NCBI GenBank assembly: GCA_025331565.1
Contig: JAFREQ010000064.1
Coordinates: 62,001 to 126,000 of the forward strand
Source: Holacanthus passer
Lineage: Eukaryota > Chordata > Actinopteri > Pomacanthidae
DNA length: 64,000 nucleotides
Direction of reading: 5' to 3'
Shown here: piece by piece, positions 42,236 through 54,100 of the stretch
Layout of the letters: every line of letters starts with the position of its first letter
How positions within the stretch are numbered: the stretch's first letter is position 1
The notes under the pieces: model-generated
What the model was told of the DNA's origin: nothing
What the model saw: only the letters and a program-made list of their open reading frames with translations
Database searches by the model: none
Translations under genes and position numbers: made by a program

Positions 42236-42563
42236 GGAACACAGGTGAGGACTGATGGACAGCATCATCCTCCAAATCCATCAGAAACACATACAAATGA
42301 ATATAAAGCCTAAAAATTAATAATGATTATTTAGGAATACCTTGAACTCCATTGTTGAAATACTCCATCCAGTGATCCAAGGGGCCATGATTCCAGTCAC
42401 CACACATGGAAATAACATGATGCCTAAAACAGGAAGAATGAACAGGGAAACATCAGTTGAATCATACATAAACATTTCAGGACAGAGTCAGACTCAGTAC
42501 ATAAAGTTGTCAACTGTGTTGGCAGCGATGTGAGTCTCAAGGATTTTCACGTCCAGCTGGCAA

Positions 42564-42575
42564 GCTAACGTTAGC
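42564..42575. promoter_or_regulatory. GCTAACGTTAGC palindrome, copy 2
   Basis: A perfect 12-bp palindrome, identical to those at 38867-38878 and 42788-42799. All three lie in CpG-rich DNA at the two candidate KANSL1 promoters; half-sites (GCTAACGC, GCGTTAGC) surround them. Confidence 0.6.
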
Positions 42576-43090
42576 GCCGCTAGCTGCTACTGTTACCTAC
42601 ACGAACCGTATCATTGCAAATTTATAATGAAAAAGTTTTAGATGTTCAACAATTTTAACACTGAGCTCGAAAATTCAAAAGTAAGTTGTGGAGGGGGTTT
42701 CTCTGTTGACTATCGTGTCAAAGAATGAACTGCACAGTGATTGTAGTGACACAATTAACAGTACTTTCTCTCAGCGCTAGTAGAGGAGCTAACGTTAGCC
42801 GGGCTAATTTGTGAGGTAAACGGACGTAGTGAAGCTAACGCACAGACGCTGGCCAATAACAGACAACCCAGCTAGCAGGCTAAGCTAACGCTCGCTAGCT
42901 TGTTTGCTTCCCGATCCCACACTGACTTCTCAATGACTGCCGTTTTTTTACACGTTTGGCAGAAAAGTGTGCTAAAAAAATCCAACCTACTCCAAACGAA
43001 CAGCCGAAGCTTTGACCAAACGAGTGTTTTTTCCCGACAAGAGCCGCGTTTGTTAATTTGGAGAAAATAACAAGACAAAATCTTACTTAC

Positions 43091-43200
43091 CTGCTTGTCC
43101 TGTTACTAACCGTTTACGACTTGATAACAACCATCCCCCGCGCTCCTATTGGTCGAAGCTCCCATTCGAGGCTTTCTATTGGCTCACGCAGCTGCCAGTC
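43091..43200 (-). promoter_or_regulatory. Candidate upstream promoter and first exon (minus strand)
   Basis: Two minus-strand CCAAT boxes (plus-strand ATTGG at 43148-43152 and 43178-43182), 30 bp apart, precede a sequence ending AAGCAG before a strong GTAAGTAAG donor. The spacing fits a start near 43,100-43,130. It is in the right orientation to be an alternative KANSL1 first exon, but a separate non-coding transcript is equally possible. Confidence 0.45.
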
Positions 43201-44772
43201 TGAGCAAATGCCCGTACAGCGGAAATGTGGACGAAAGTTCATAGCACGAAACTTCATTATCCAAAAATATTGTTTTCATTTGAAAATGTCTCCTTCAGTC
43301 TCAAAACCTCATCGTTATTATGAAACCACTGCTTTTACTGCGCCTTTATATGAGTGTTGTTGCCACTGCTCACATGTTAGCTGCTCACAGTCCAACCTGA
43401 TGTATTTTCACTCCATCTAACTACAATATGTTTAATGCTCCTTCTGTCAGACTTCACTCAGAAATGAGCCACTGGTTTTCACAGCACAATGCACATCACC
43501 ATCTGATCCTGCTGCCGACTGCACATGAGTTTGTGCAACATATTTGATTTGATCTGATTTCTTGCTTCAAATGCTGAACAGATTTTGCTGTTTGATTTAG
43601 ATTTAAATGGTCTTAGTCTCTTGATCTTTGGCCCAAAGTGGGACACAAGAGAAGATATTTACAGGAGTGGAGTTTAAGCTGGAGCTGATGAGACGTTAAC
43701 AGACAGAGGATGGATGTAATATAAATGAATGGGGCAGTGTGAGTGTAAACATGCATCACTGCAGAGGGACAGTCTGCAGACGTGGACTCATGGAGACCTT
43801 CACCACATTAAGTGTCTGTGACGCTTCAGTCTGACCCTTTTCAATCACATCTGCAGTTCAACAGTGACTGAACACGACCCTCATCCGTGACCATGGCAGC
43901 TTCACAGCACAGGCCTGGTACAGAGGAAGGCTTTCTACAATTAGAGTCTTAGTAGATACAAACACATATTGGAAACGTGGGAGTCACCTAAACAATATTA
44001 ACCATGTTTTATTTACTCTATTGTGCATTGTTTGTCACTTCTTACCTGAATTCTAATTCGTCTTTTTCTCTGTGTGTGTTGGAGGTGAAGGTTAAGAAAG
44101 AATTAAGTTGTGTGTTTTAAACAACCCAACAGTTTGTACAAGCACAGGTCAAATGATTAGTTGCCTAATCAATGAGTTGATTGACAGAAGTTAATTGGCA
44201 ACTACAATGAAAATCATTAAAGTAATTTTTCATGCAAATAGATTTCATGGTTCCCGCTTCACAAATGTGAGGATTTTCTAATTTTCCTTATAAACATTTT
44301 AATAATTTGAAGGTTTGGACTGGTTGGTTGGACCAAACAAACATTGCGAAGGTGTCACTTTGGGCTCTGGCTCATTGTCATTTTTTCAGAACAAATAATC
44401 AGTCAGTTGATGGAGAAAATAATGAGCAGATGAATCCAGAATGAAAAGAATCATCAGTCGCAGTCTTGAATAAAATAGTTCAAAATGAGCTCCAGCTCCA
44501 CCGACTCCAACAGTGAAATGAGGAATAAAAATCTAATGAGAGAATATAGAACAGAAGAACAGTCACAGTGGACATTTTTCTGAATTGAGAACTTTTACTT
44601 TGAATACTTAAGCACATTTTCCTCATTGTACTTACAACCACTTACTTAATTTCTCATATATCCAGTGTGATTTCCTGTTGTAGCGTGAAGCCACAGATCG
44701 ATATTTTGCCTGTGATCATTTGTGAATTTGTTTCCATATGTTAGATGAAGAAAGAAACCTGTAAGGACCCCA

Positions 44773-44776
<4 letters not shown>

Positions 44777-44809
<33 letters not shown>
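44777..44809. repeat. (CA)16 microsatellite
   Basis: Uninterrupted CA units in the intergenic region. Confidence 0.95.
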
Positions 44810-44811
<2 letters not shown>

Positions 44812-44894
44812 ATAAACACATCTGTATAGTTTAATGAAGTGTGATTCATGCTGTGATGGTGTTACTTGGCACCATCTCTTCAATTTTATAGGAA

Positions 44895-45060
44895 GTTAAA
44901 CAAGGCAAGGAAAACGTATTTATATAGAACATTCCACATCCAAAGGGAACTCAAAGTGCTTTACAGAACATACAGACGAGGGCACAAGAAGGAAATGATC
45001 CAAACAATAAAAACAAGCAATGACAAGCACATAGGATCAAAACAATGAACATTATCACAT
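44895..45060 (+). mobile_element. Fragment of a common fish interspersed repeat
   Basis: CAAGGCAAGGAAAACGTATT followed by TATATAGAACATTCCA and then AACTCAAAGTGCTTTACAGA is a diverged form of a phrase (TTTATTTGTATAGCAC, CAATTCAAAGTGCTTTAC) very frequent in teleost repeats. Boundaries are approximate. Confidence 0.55.
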
Positions 45061-48000
45061 CGAGTAAAAGCAATCAAATCTGGGATCAGCCAGTGATCGA
45101 GAGCCAGCCGACCTGGGAGGCTCTGCAGGCTTCACACTGGCTCAGGTCACCTGAGGTATCCAGGACCTAAATCCTCCAAACAACCAAAGCTGAGGCCTGT
45201 GAACCGTCCACTGCAGTCATCCAGCTCGCCAGAATAAAAGCATGTCAAACTTCCTTCGGACCATGTTTTGATATCAAGTCTCTGATTCTGGCTGATTTTG
45301 TCATTGATTCAATGCGACTGCAGAACTTTACGTCTGAAGGTCTCTAACTCGATTTTGACCCTTCAAAGACAGTTGAGGTGAGCACAGGCTTTACATCTAA
45401 CTTTAACCCGACGAGAGCACAAATCAGAAACTGGACTTGTCTTCGCTGCATTATTGATGTGTGCTGTAAGAACGTCCATTTCCAGCTGCAGTTTACATGT
45501 AGTTGACTGAGCTCAGCTAATAATAGCTCAGTCTGGCTTTTCTGCTCCATCTCAAGCTTTTCCCCATTGACTTCTCTCCATCTTCTTTATCCTTGGCTCA
45601 TCCTGTTCTTTCTGCAACCCCTCCATCTTTCTTTGAGCTCATCACTCGACACAGCTTCACCCATGAACTTTCCTGGCATCCCAGTTATTTTCCTTCTGGT
45701 CGGAGCATTTTATGGAGTGTTTGTGTGAGAAATGGATTTTCTCTTTGTTCAGTCCTGTTTGTAAGTTTCTCCTCACTAACCTTTAAATGTCTGTAGCTCT
45801 TCTGTTGCATTAATTTGGCCTCATAATGGAAAACCTCCAACTAAAGGCTTCAAAACAGAGGAAACATCTAGATGTAGTTACAGAGAAGCGACACTAGATG
45901 GCGCTGAAACATCACACTCAACAACATCATGAGCCTCAGAAAAGGAAGCTTGTTCTCACTCTGATATGTTTATTGTGGAGTAATTCAGTTATGGGCCCAG
46001 TTATTTTGAACTGTTTCCATTTAACCTTCATTATCCAATTATACATTTTTGATAAATGGTTTATAACATGTTCTAATGTAGCAGATATAGGGAGTGTTTG
46101 TACAGTATTTGTCAGCAATTACAGCTTCTCCTATAAAGACATGTTTTACTATCTTATTATTCATTATCTGTTCATACAGCAGTTTCTGATGGGAACACTC
46201 ACATCTGCTTACAGCTACATTACAGTGTGTTATAAACCTTTCATTAAGTGTTTATGAAGTGTTGTACATGCTAATTAAGGTGTCACCATATTTCTGTTCT
46301 CCCCACATGATTTTTTTTCCTCATTAATGATAAAACATTGGGAGCCCACCGGCCGTCATCAGCATCTGGATAACAGCTCTTTTCATCCAGTTTGTAACAC
46401 AGGTGAGATAATAAACAACAAATAATCTCATCAGCATAATAATGTGCTCAGCTTCATGAAAGCAAACTCCTCTCGGCTGTGCGTCACATTATTTGCATGT
46501 GGCTGTAAATCATAATGATATGTGGTGCATTAGGAAACACTGTGGTCGCTGTGATCTCGCTGAATTCAAAATGTACTTTTGTGTTTCCACAACAGGAGTT
46601 CGTGGTGATGGACCAACTGAAGAGTGAGTTTTGGTCCAGGAGGTTTTGTTTTGAATCGGATTGAGCTGTTTGCATCAATTTCCCATTTTCACAAATACCA
46701 ATTATAATAATGTCTAACTGTGGTTTCAGCCAAACAGCCGTCAGCAGAAAATGTGTCTTATTAGCAGGCAAAAGAAAGATGTTTGCATGCAACAGTAAAC
46801 CATTTCATATCTGACAGAGCCAGACTCTCTCTCACACTGGAGGAATATGAGCTCGACCGGTTTATTCTAACACAGTTATATTGTTTACATGTGAGCTGCT
46901 GAGTCCAGTAACCACGTTATGAGCTGGACTCTCATGCATTTAAATGCACCGTCGAGAGCCTGTTGACACGTCAGCTTGTCCCTGATGAGACAAATCTCCA
47001 GATCATCAGGTCTTTCATCATTTAACCTTCTAACATAGAGTTCTGTTCTTTTATCCTCTTTAGCTTTACAATGATCAAACTCATCTTATTCCACTGTCTG
47101 CTGTCATTTATATTCTCTCTCAGCTTCCTCCAGCTCGCAGTGAAGCCACATGACGGGTAAAATATTCAAACCAGGACTTCATGTTATTTATGGCTGCACC
47201 ACTCAATCAAATGGAAAATGTTCCAGATGTCTTGTGCATCCTTTTATACACGTTTCCCCCAAAACTGAGCCAGACTCACAGTGTGTGAAATCGGGTTGTG
47301 TGTGTCTGAAGGATGTTTGACTGGACAGCACAATGTTTGTGTAATGAGCAGCATCAGGTCAGGAAGAGGTTTAAGAGGTTTAATCAAGGCAATGGTGGAC
47401 ACGGAGATGTATTGATTTTCCTCCAACTCCTTTGCTGAATTGCATTGTTGTGCTTGTCAGTTGGGCTCTGAAAAAGAAAGGATGCAACCTCTGTACTACA
47501 GAACACAGCACACTAATATAACATCTGTCATTACGCAATCATCAGAGACTAATGAGAAGAATTAAATCATCCTGAGTCTAAACTGTGAATGTGAAGATGA
47601 GCAACTCTCCCAAAGCCAGAAACCCTGACTGCAGATATGAGTGTGTGAGACGACAGTAGTAGTTGATCTAAAGCTGCTCTGGAGGCAATAACTAACCTTG
47701 TTGCTCTCTTTAAGTGTTTACATGGAACTTCACATCCAATTTGCTGTTACGGTCGTGCAAAGAGCTTCAAATCACGACATAGATTGCGATCCTTTCAAAA
47801 TCACCACGAACACTGTCACAGTCAGTTTTTGCTCCTTGCATTTTATCCCCTGGTTTGTTTTGGAGCTGTGCATTGGCATGACATCACAGATTAAAAGCAT
47901 GTTCTTGTTCCAGGTCATGGGAAAAATGGCGAATGCTCAGTTGGGCAGAAGGATCCTATTTTAAAGCTGATGTTCAGCCGACTCCCCTCTGAGACACACA

Positions 48001-50235
48001 CACACAAAGCTTAAAAGGATCGCACGATGCTCAAAGTGTATTTCTTGCTTGCGTTCGTCTCAGGGGACCGTGCAGACAAATTGTGATCCTGAGCACAGCC
48101 TTGATCCCAGTTAAATGTGTATATGTGTTTTCATATGGAGAGCACATCCTCTATAAATAACCATGACTTGACATCTCAGCCATTTGTTAAATTTTTCATT
48201 CAGTCAAATGCAACACACAGTTTATTTTCTCTTCACATCTTTTTCAAGTATGAAAATAACAATATTGAAAATAAATAATAATAAATAATATAGTGAATTA
48301 CATTGTGATTTTGACTGACCACCAGATGCACCACACAGCTATGAAGAAGTCAGTCACTGTCTTTCTTTGTTTGACCAAAATCTTTTTACAGCGCTGGAAT
48401 GAAAACATTTCATCTTCTGCCGCTTATTCCAACGTTAAAAAAACTGACTGTTCCTGTTAGGTACATTCCTTTACATTGCAAAATGGTGCTTTTTTTTTTT
48501 TAACCCCAAAAACCTCCAGTCACTCAGGAAGCAGCTGCACCGACTGCTTCGTCACAACAGATGAATAATACACATCACAGCGGCGAGTGAGATTCTGTTG
48601 TCTTCGATAATTTGACATTTCATGACAAGCAGAACTCACACGTCACTGAAAAGGATTTTTTAAAAAAAAACAACAACACGATTTTAGGGCGACAAAAAGA
48701 TGAGGTTCATATATACAATTTGACAGCAGTTCATAAAAATGCACAGGTGCTAGGCAAACTGGTATCGTAGGAATGTGGACTGTGAATTGCTGATCACATG
48801 GATAATGTGCCCACGTGATTCACAGTGTGTGGTTTGTGTTTTTGGTTTACATTTGTGACGACTCTGGATCTTCAACGCCCCCGATTCAGTATTTATATAT
48901 TTACAATAAGTCAGTAAACACAGTTACTGCGTCGCCTGCTCGGGTGTCGAGCTGCGACCCGACGCCACAGAAAGTCACTTAGATACAAGAAATACTGAAT
49001 TCTTCTCAGCTAATGAGTCTCCTTGTCTGGCTTTGCTGGTACAGAGGCAACGATAGTAAGTCTCTTTGTTCAGCTGAAGAGTTTTGTTCCAGAACGATAC
49101 CGAAAATAATCTTCACTCAAGATCCACTTTACCACATTTACGGTGCAACCGTGAGGAAAAGGCTAATAAAAGGAACTTGATTTAAAGCTGCACTGATCGA
49201 TACGATTTTATGGGTGAAATGATGAAGAAGAGAATTATTATCAAACTACACAGTTTCCCTCATCTCAAAGAGCTTTCTAGCATCTTTCAGCTCATTGTTT
49301 TGCAGATTTACTCTTTGGATTCACTCTCACCAGCTACATTTCCATCCTGATGTAGCACAAATTTTAACCGAATTTTGAGAAAATCGGCAAAAGAAAATAG
49401 AAATGAATACTTTTTTCCATCCAGATAAGCAGTAGGTGGCGCCAGTTCTCCGGTTGGGTGTGATTTTGCCGGATGGATGAGGTGGACGTACGACATTTGA
49501 CCATGTTTTCATTTGATGAACGTCTTCTCATCGATCCACACAGATCTGATGTTTCAGTCTGCTGCTATGTTCCACTGGATGTTTAAGTCATTCAGGCTTC
49601 ATCCACATCGTGAGTTATTTGTTAAGTCTGTTTCCACTGAACTCACATTTTGCTTTTATCAATAAACACATTTTTCCACCTCAGCCAGGCATAAAAACCT
49701 TTTTGTGATATTTCAATGTCAAACAGACAAAGTTAGTTGGTGAGCATTTAGCAGCTAAAGAGACATATTTCGCACAGACGTTAAAAGCTAAACGGAGAGT
49801 GAACGTTGAGCTTACATTCATCATGAGGATGCAAAAACAAAAAGACTATAAATGCTCGTGTTGCTCTATGAAGCTGAATAAAATAATATGTCAACGTGGA
49901 TGCAGGTCTAAGGTCTATTTAGCAAATTATATGTCCAGTTTGGATCAAACGTTTCCTAAAATGAAGGGAATATTTGAGTTGAATTATTACGTCCACAGAA
50001 AATAAGGTTGCGATGAGAACGTTTCTAAAAGGAAACACACGTAATCACTTTCTTTCAGAGAGTCGATGTGGGTGAGACGACTGAGACCACTGTCATGTCT
50101 GTGCATCCATTCTGGAGCCGGGAGTTCATTAGCCTGGAAGCGGGGGGGCAACAGGTATCAGAGTTCAGAGGGTTTGAAGACAGCGACGGACTGTAAGTGT
50201 TTAGTAGGACGTATTATTGGACAAAGAGGATATGC

Positions 50236-50285
50236 AGGCTAACTGTTCCCCCTGCTTCCAGTCTTTATGCTAAGCTAGGCTAATC
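50236..50285. mobile_element. Solo arm of the TTAGCTTAGCATAAAG foldback family, copy 2
   Basis: AGGCTAACTGTTCCCCCTGC followed by TTCCAGTCTTTATGCTAAGC matches the right arms at 1693-1743 and 60119-60170. The opposite arm is missing; a related tail (GTGGTATCAATCTTCTGATG) continues to about 50,345. Confidence 0.7.
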
Positions 50286-51048
50286 ACCTCCAGGCCCTCG
50301 ACAGTTCTGAACACGTGACAGTGGTATCAATCTTCTGATGTAATTCTGAGGAAGAAAGCGACGTGAAACCTTTTATTTTGGAACGAAACTCTTCAGTAGA
50401 AAGTTTGGAATGTGTTTAACTTCCTGGAAAGTTGATGAAAGTAGCACGACTGCACCAAGCTGACTGAGAGCAGAGGGAGATCGCACAGCACAAAAGAACA
50501 AACACCATGACAGGATGATTGTTGGTGACGGCAAAATAAAAAAAAAGAAGAAGCTGAAAATAAAATCTGAAAACGTCGTTGTAATAACTTAGTCCCGTCC
50601 CTGTCGCAGGGCTGTCCCCAGTGTCCGCCGGGTTGGAGTCCAGTTCAGTGCAGTCCAGCGGCACGAGCTCCAGCTTCTCACTGACGGCAAAACAGGAAGT
50701 GTGCGAGCAGGAGCAGAACAGAGAATTTCTATGGCAGGCAAACGTTAAAGAACAAGGAGTGCTGTACATTCAGGTGACACAGATCCAGACTCAGCTTGGT
50801 CACGTGCATCTCTTGATCCACTAACCTCCCGTGTCATAAAGTCTGCAGTGTCCTCTCTCCCCGTCCTCATCCATTTTCTCCTGAACGTCTAACGTCCCTC
50901 CTGAGGTTTCAGAGACTGACGCGGTCTCTCTCGTCGGCCCGGCTCAGAAAGTGTTTTAGTGGACTCCAGTGATGTGGCAGAAAATGATGACAGAGACGGC
51001 CGGAGGTTCCTCCCAGAGCGCGTCTCGAGGACGACGCGGCCTCGTCTC

Positions 51049-51189
51049 TCATAGCGACGTGGACTGCTTGATGCTGTGAAAGCTGACCCGTGAAGGTGAC
51101 GTGGGGATGGACATGGCCTGGGTCATCCTGGCCCGGATGGAGTGCTGCTCCTGCCACCGGTGGAAGCGCTTCCTCACGGCCGAGCGCAC
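51049..51189 (-). CDS. crhr1: CRHR1 last exon, cytoplasmic tail
   Basis: 141 nt with TGA at 51049-51051. Reads [20 protein letters not shown], then [17 protein letters not shown] and ends HSIKQSTSL; human CRHR1 ends HSIKQSTAV. The terminal S-T-x-hydrophobic form keeps a PDZ-ligand-like end. Confidence 0.97.
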   Translation of the reverse strand: MRSAVRKRFHRWQEQHSIRARMTQAMSIPTSPSRVSFHSIKQSTSL

Positions 51190-54100
51190 CTGTCAGACAC
51201 AAACAGGAAGAGTCGGTCAGGTGATTGATCTCTAGTTAATGACTCGTTCATGTGTTTACTGGTCACATGCTTTTAGATACATCTCTGTTTGCTGCTGATA
51301 TTCAGTAATACTGTGCAACAGAAGTACAACTAAGTAATGTGGACAGGACGCCTCCGTTAGGTGTATTTTAATGTTCAGGTTAATGTAAATAATGCAATAA
51401 TAGAAGTCAGTGTGTGTCTGGTTTGATAGATTATTATAAGTAACCAGTAATATTTTACACATATAAACATTAGACCACATAAAATTATCTTAGTGTTTCC
51501 TGGTTTAGCATTTTATATCTGAACCTATGGAGGTCAATTTCTGTCAGGAAAAGAAAAACACTTAGCCAAAATTATGAGGTAATTTCAGATATTACGTAAT
51601 TATGACAAGTCAAAAGTGATTAAAATGATTAATAAGAAAGCCAAAATAACAATTAGAGATTGAACAACAACAAGATTATCTGACCCCAAATCTGATATCT
51701 TATAATTTGACTCAGTATCTAAAGGCTTTGACTCGGTTGTGGTTGTGTGTCTGTGATGCATAACTGAAGCTACAACTTTAATCAATATGTGTAATATGTT
51801 GTGTAAAGACTCGACTGTAGTAACAACATAAACATAAATCATTCTAATGATGATTAATAAGTTCGTCCTCTCGCTCTCACGTCCAGAATCAATCGTCCCA
51901 TGTGTCCCATTTCTGGACATCCCTCCAGCGTCAGAGGAAGAGCTTCGACCTAAAAAGCTGATCGGTGGAAAAACCAAAGCTCCTTTTACCACAGTGTAAT
52001 ATGTTACCGCTCAGTTCATCAGTGACTGACCAGCGTTGTGTTTGGCTCCTGTCCTCCGGCCTGAGATCATTTAATCCTCTACACATGTTTTAGTACCCAA
52101 TGTTTTCCTTTTCTCTTGAATGTGACCTCGGCTATCCTTTGTTCATCTGTTTCATTTCTTTCCCCGGTGTTCCTGCTACTCTCAGCTTGTAAGAAAACAC
52201 TGAATCAATATCCTCTGTAAGCTACACATGCTGCTTAAACCCCTTGTTGGAGCTACAGCGCGGTTCATGATGAGGTATTCATTCATCATCCAGCCGGTGA
52301 ACACAGTGTGCGACGGTTCGCAAAGGGCAGCCGTCAGCTGATATTACATCCACATACAACTCGAGGAACGACTCATAACTTAATCATTATTCTGTGATCG
52401 GACGTTCGGCTCCGTGGTTCGATGGAGAAACATCAGGTTACAACACGATCCTAAAAAGTTCAAGCCCGTTTATTCATCTCCTTCATCCAATCATGTGTTC
52501 ACAAAGTGTTGAACCTCTCTCCATCCTGAGTCTTTCCAGGATGAACCTTTCAGACCCAATCATGATACTATCACCTGTTACCAATGAACCTGTTTACCTG
52601 TGGAAGGATCCAAACAGGTGTTTTTGGATCAGTCCACAACTTTCACAGTCTTTTGTTGCTCCTGTCCAACTGGTTTGAAACATCTTGCTGCCATCAGATT
52701 CAGAATAAGCAGATATTTACAGAAGTCAATGAAGTTGATGATCAAACATTAAATATATCGTCTTTGTGCTGTTTTTAATTGATTATATGTCAGAAAGGAT
52801 TTTAAAATATCTCACACTTTATGGTTTTTATAAATACATGAGCTGGAATAATAATCATGCCTCATTTCTACATGGGAAAAAAATTGGTAAATAAAATCCA
52901 ATTTGTAGAAAAACTTCAGGTTTGAAGATCAAAAAAGCTTAAATGCACTTGAGTTAACCTTCTCGCTGAGACTTGAAAGACGCCTAAATGAAGCGATCAA
53001 CACGTTAATCAGGCGAAGCTCCTCGATATGTTTGATGCTTCACATTCTGCTTTATTTAAATCAGGTCTGTGTGACTCAGCTGACGAACCAGGCGGTCGCC
53101 TTCATTAAACCCAAAGATCTAACAGGATCCTCATAATCATGAAAAGGTCAAGTGATAATAAAATGATCTTTCTGCCTTCTTTCTGGATGATTTGGAACGA
53201 TCAGGGTCTAATCAGCGACATCGGGCTGTACTTCACAGGTCGGAGTCAGAGGCAACGGAGGATTGATCCAAACTGCATGATGGTAGTTCATTTACAAAGA
53301 GACAAAACTTTTAAAGGCCCTGAAAATCTTCCCAATCTGCTTCCTGCTCTGACTGATGAGCTCCAACACGAACACAAACTTTCCTGCCAAAGTTCTGTTT
53401 TTTTTTGATGTGGGAGTTTTCAGTACTTTTTGTTCTCGCTGGTTTGACGCATCATCGCTCATCAGGAAAAAAGCAGATGTCACATATTTCTGTGCACCAA
53501 TCAGGATTTTAACGGCATATCAATCACGATGTGACGACAGCTGCTGGGTTGTTTGCTTCCTGTTTCCAAAACTGTCAATCAGATCAGATTAAACCACATC
53601 CACACATGCTGAATTTCTCCGTGTTAAACTCTTATAGAAATACTTGAGGGATTTTTAAACTGTGACTGTACAAAAAAATGCACCGATGGTTTTCAAAATC
53701 TTTTCAGATATGAAGGAATAACAACAGCAACAGGGTCAATTTAGCAGCAGTCATTATGTTGCTGAGACGCGATCGGGTGTCGGTGTCTGACAGTCTGAGT
53801 CTGACACTGGTTTTTATTTGTATTTGTGTGTATTTTATTTATGAGCTCATGTTCTTTATGTCAGTTTGTCGCCACATTAGCAGCGAGGCCTGAAGACAAA
53901 GTCAGTCAGTTTGGTTCGGACTGAAACGTCTCAACAAACACTGGATACGATACAGACTTTCATGAAGAATAAATCCTAATGACTTTGATGATCCTCTGAC
54001 TTTCCCTCTAGCGCCACCTTGAGGTTGACACTTTGAGCGAAATGTGAGTGAACATGGGAAACATTACACCGCTGTCACTGTGAAGAGATTCAAACCTAAA

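Larger units (their letters stand above)
39951..43090. other. Region between the two KANSL1 promoter candidates
   Basis: Mostly AT-rich without coding exons. Contains a probable LINE remnant (41900-42235), GCTAACGTTAGC palindromes at 42564-42575 and 42788-42799, and a CpG-richer stretch from about 42,540 onward. Confidence 0.5.
43201..51048. other. Intergenic region and probable CRHR1 3' UTR
   Basis: No coding exon of any recognised gene. Contents seen: (CA) tract 44777-44809, an interspersed-repeat fragment around 44,900-45,060, repeat-like sequence around 46,000-46,290, AT-rich DNA around 48,200-48,300 and a foldback arm at 50236-50285. The right part is probably the CRHR1 3' UTR; minus-strand AATAAA candidates are at 50372-50377 and 48221-48226. 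The true end cannot be decided. Confidence 0.5.
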
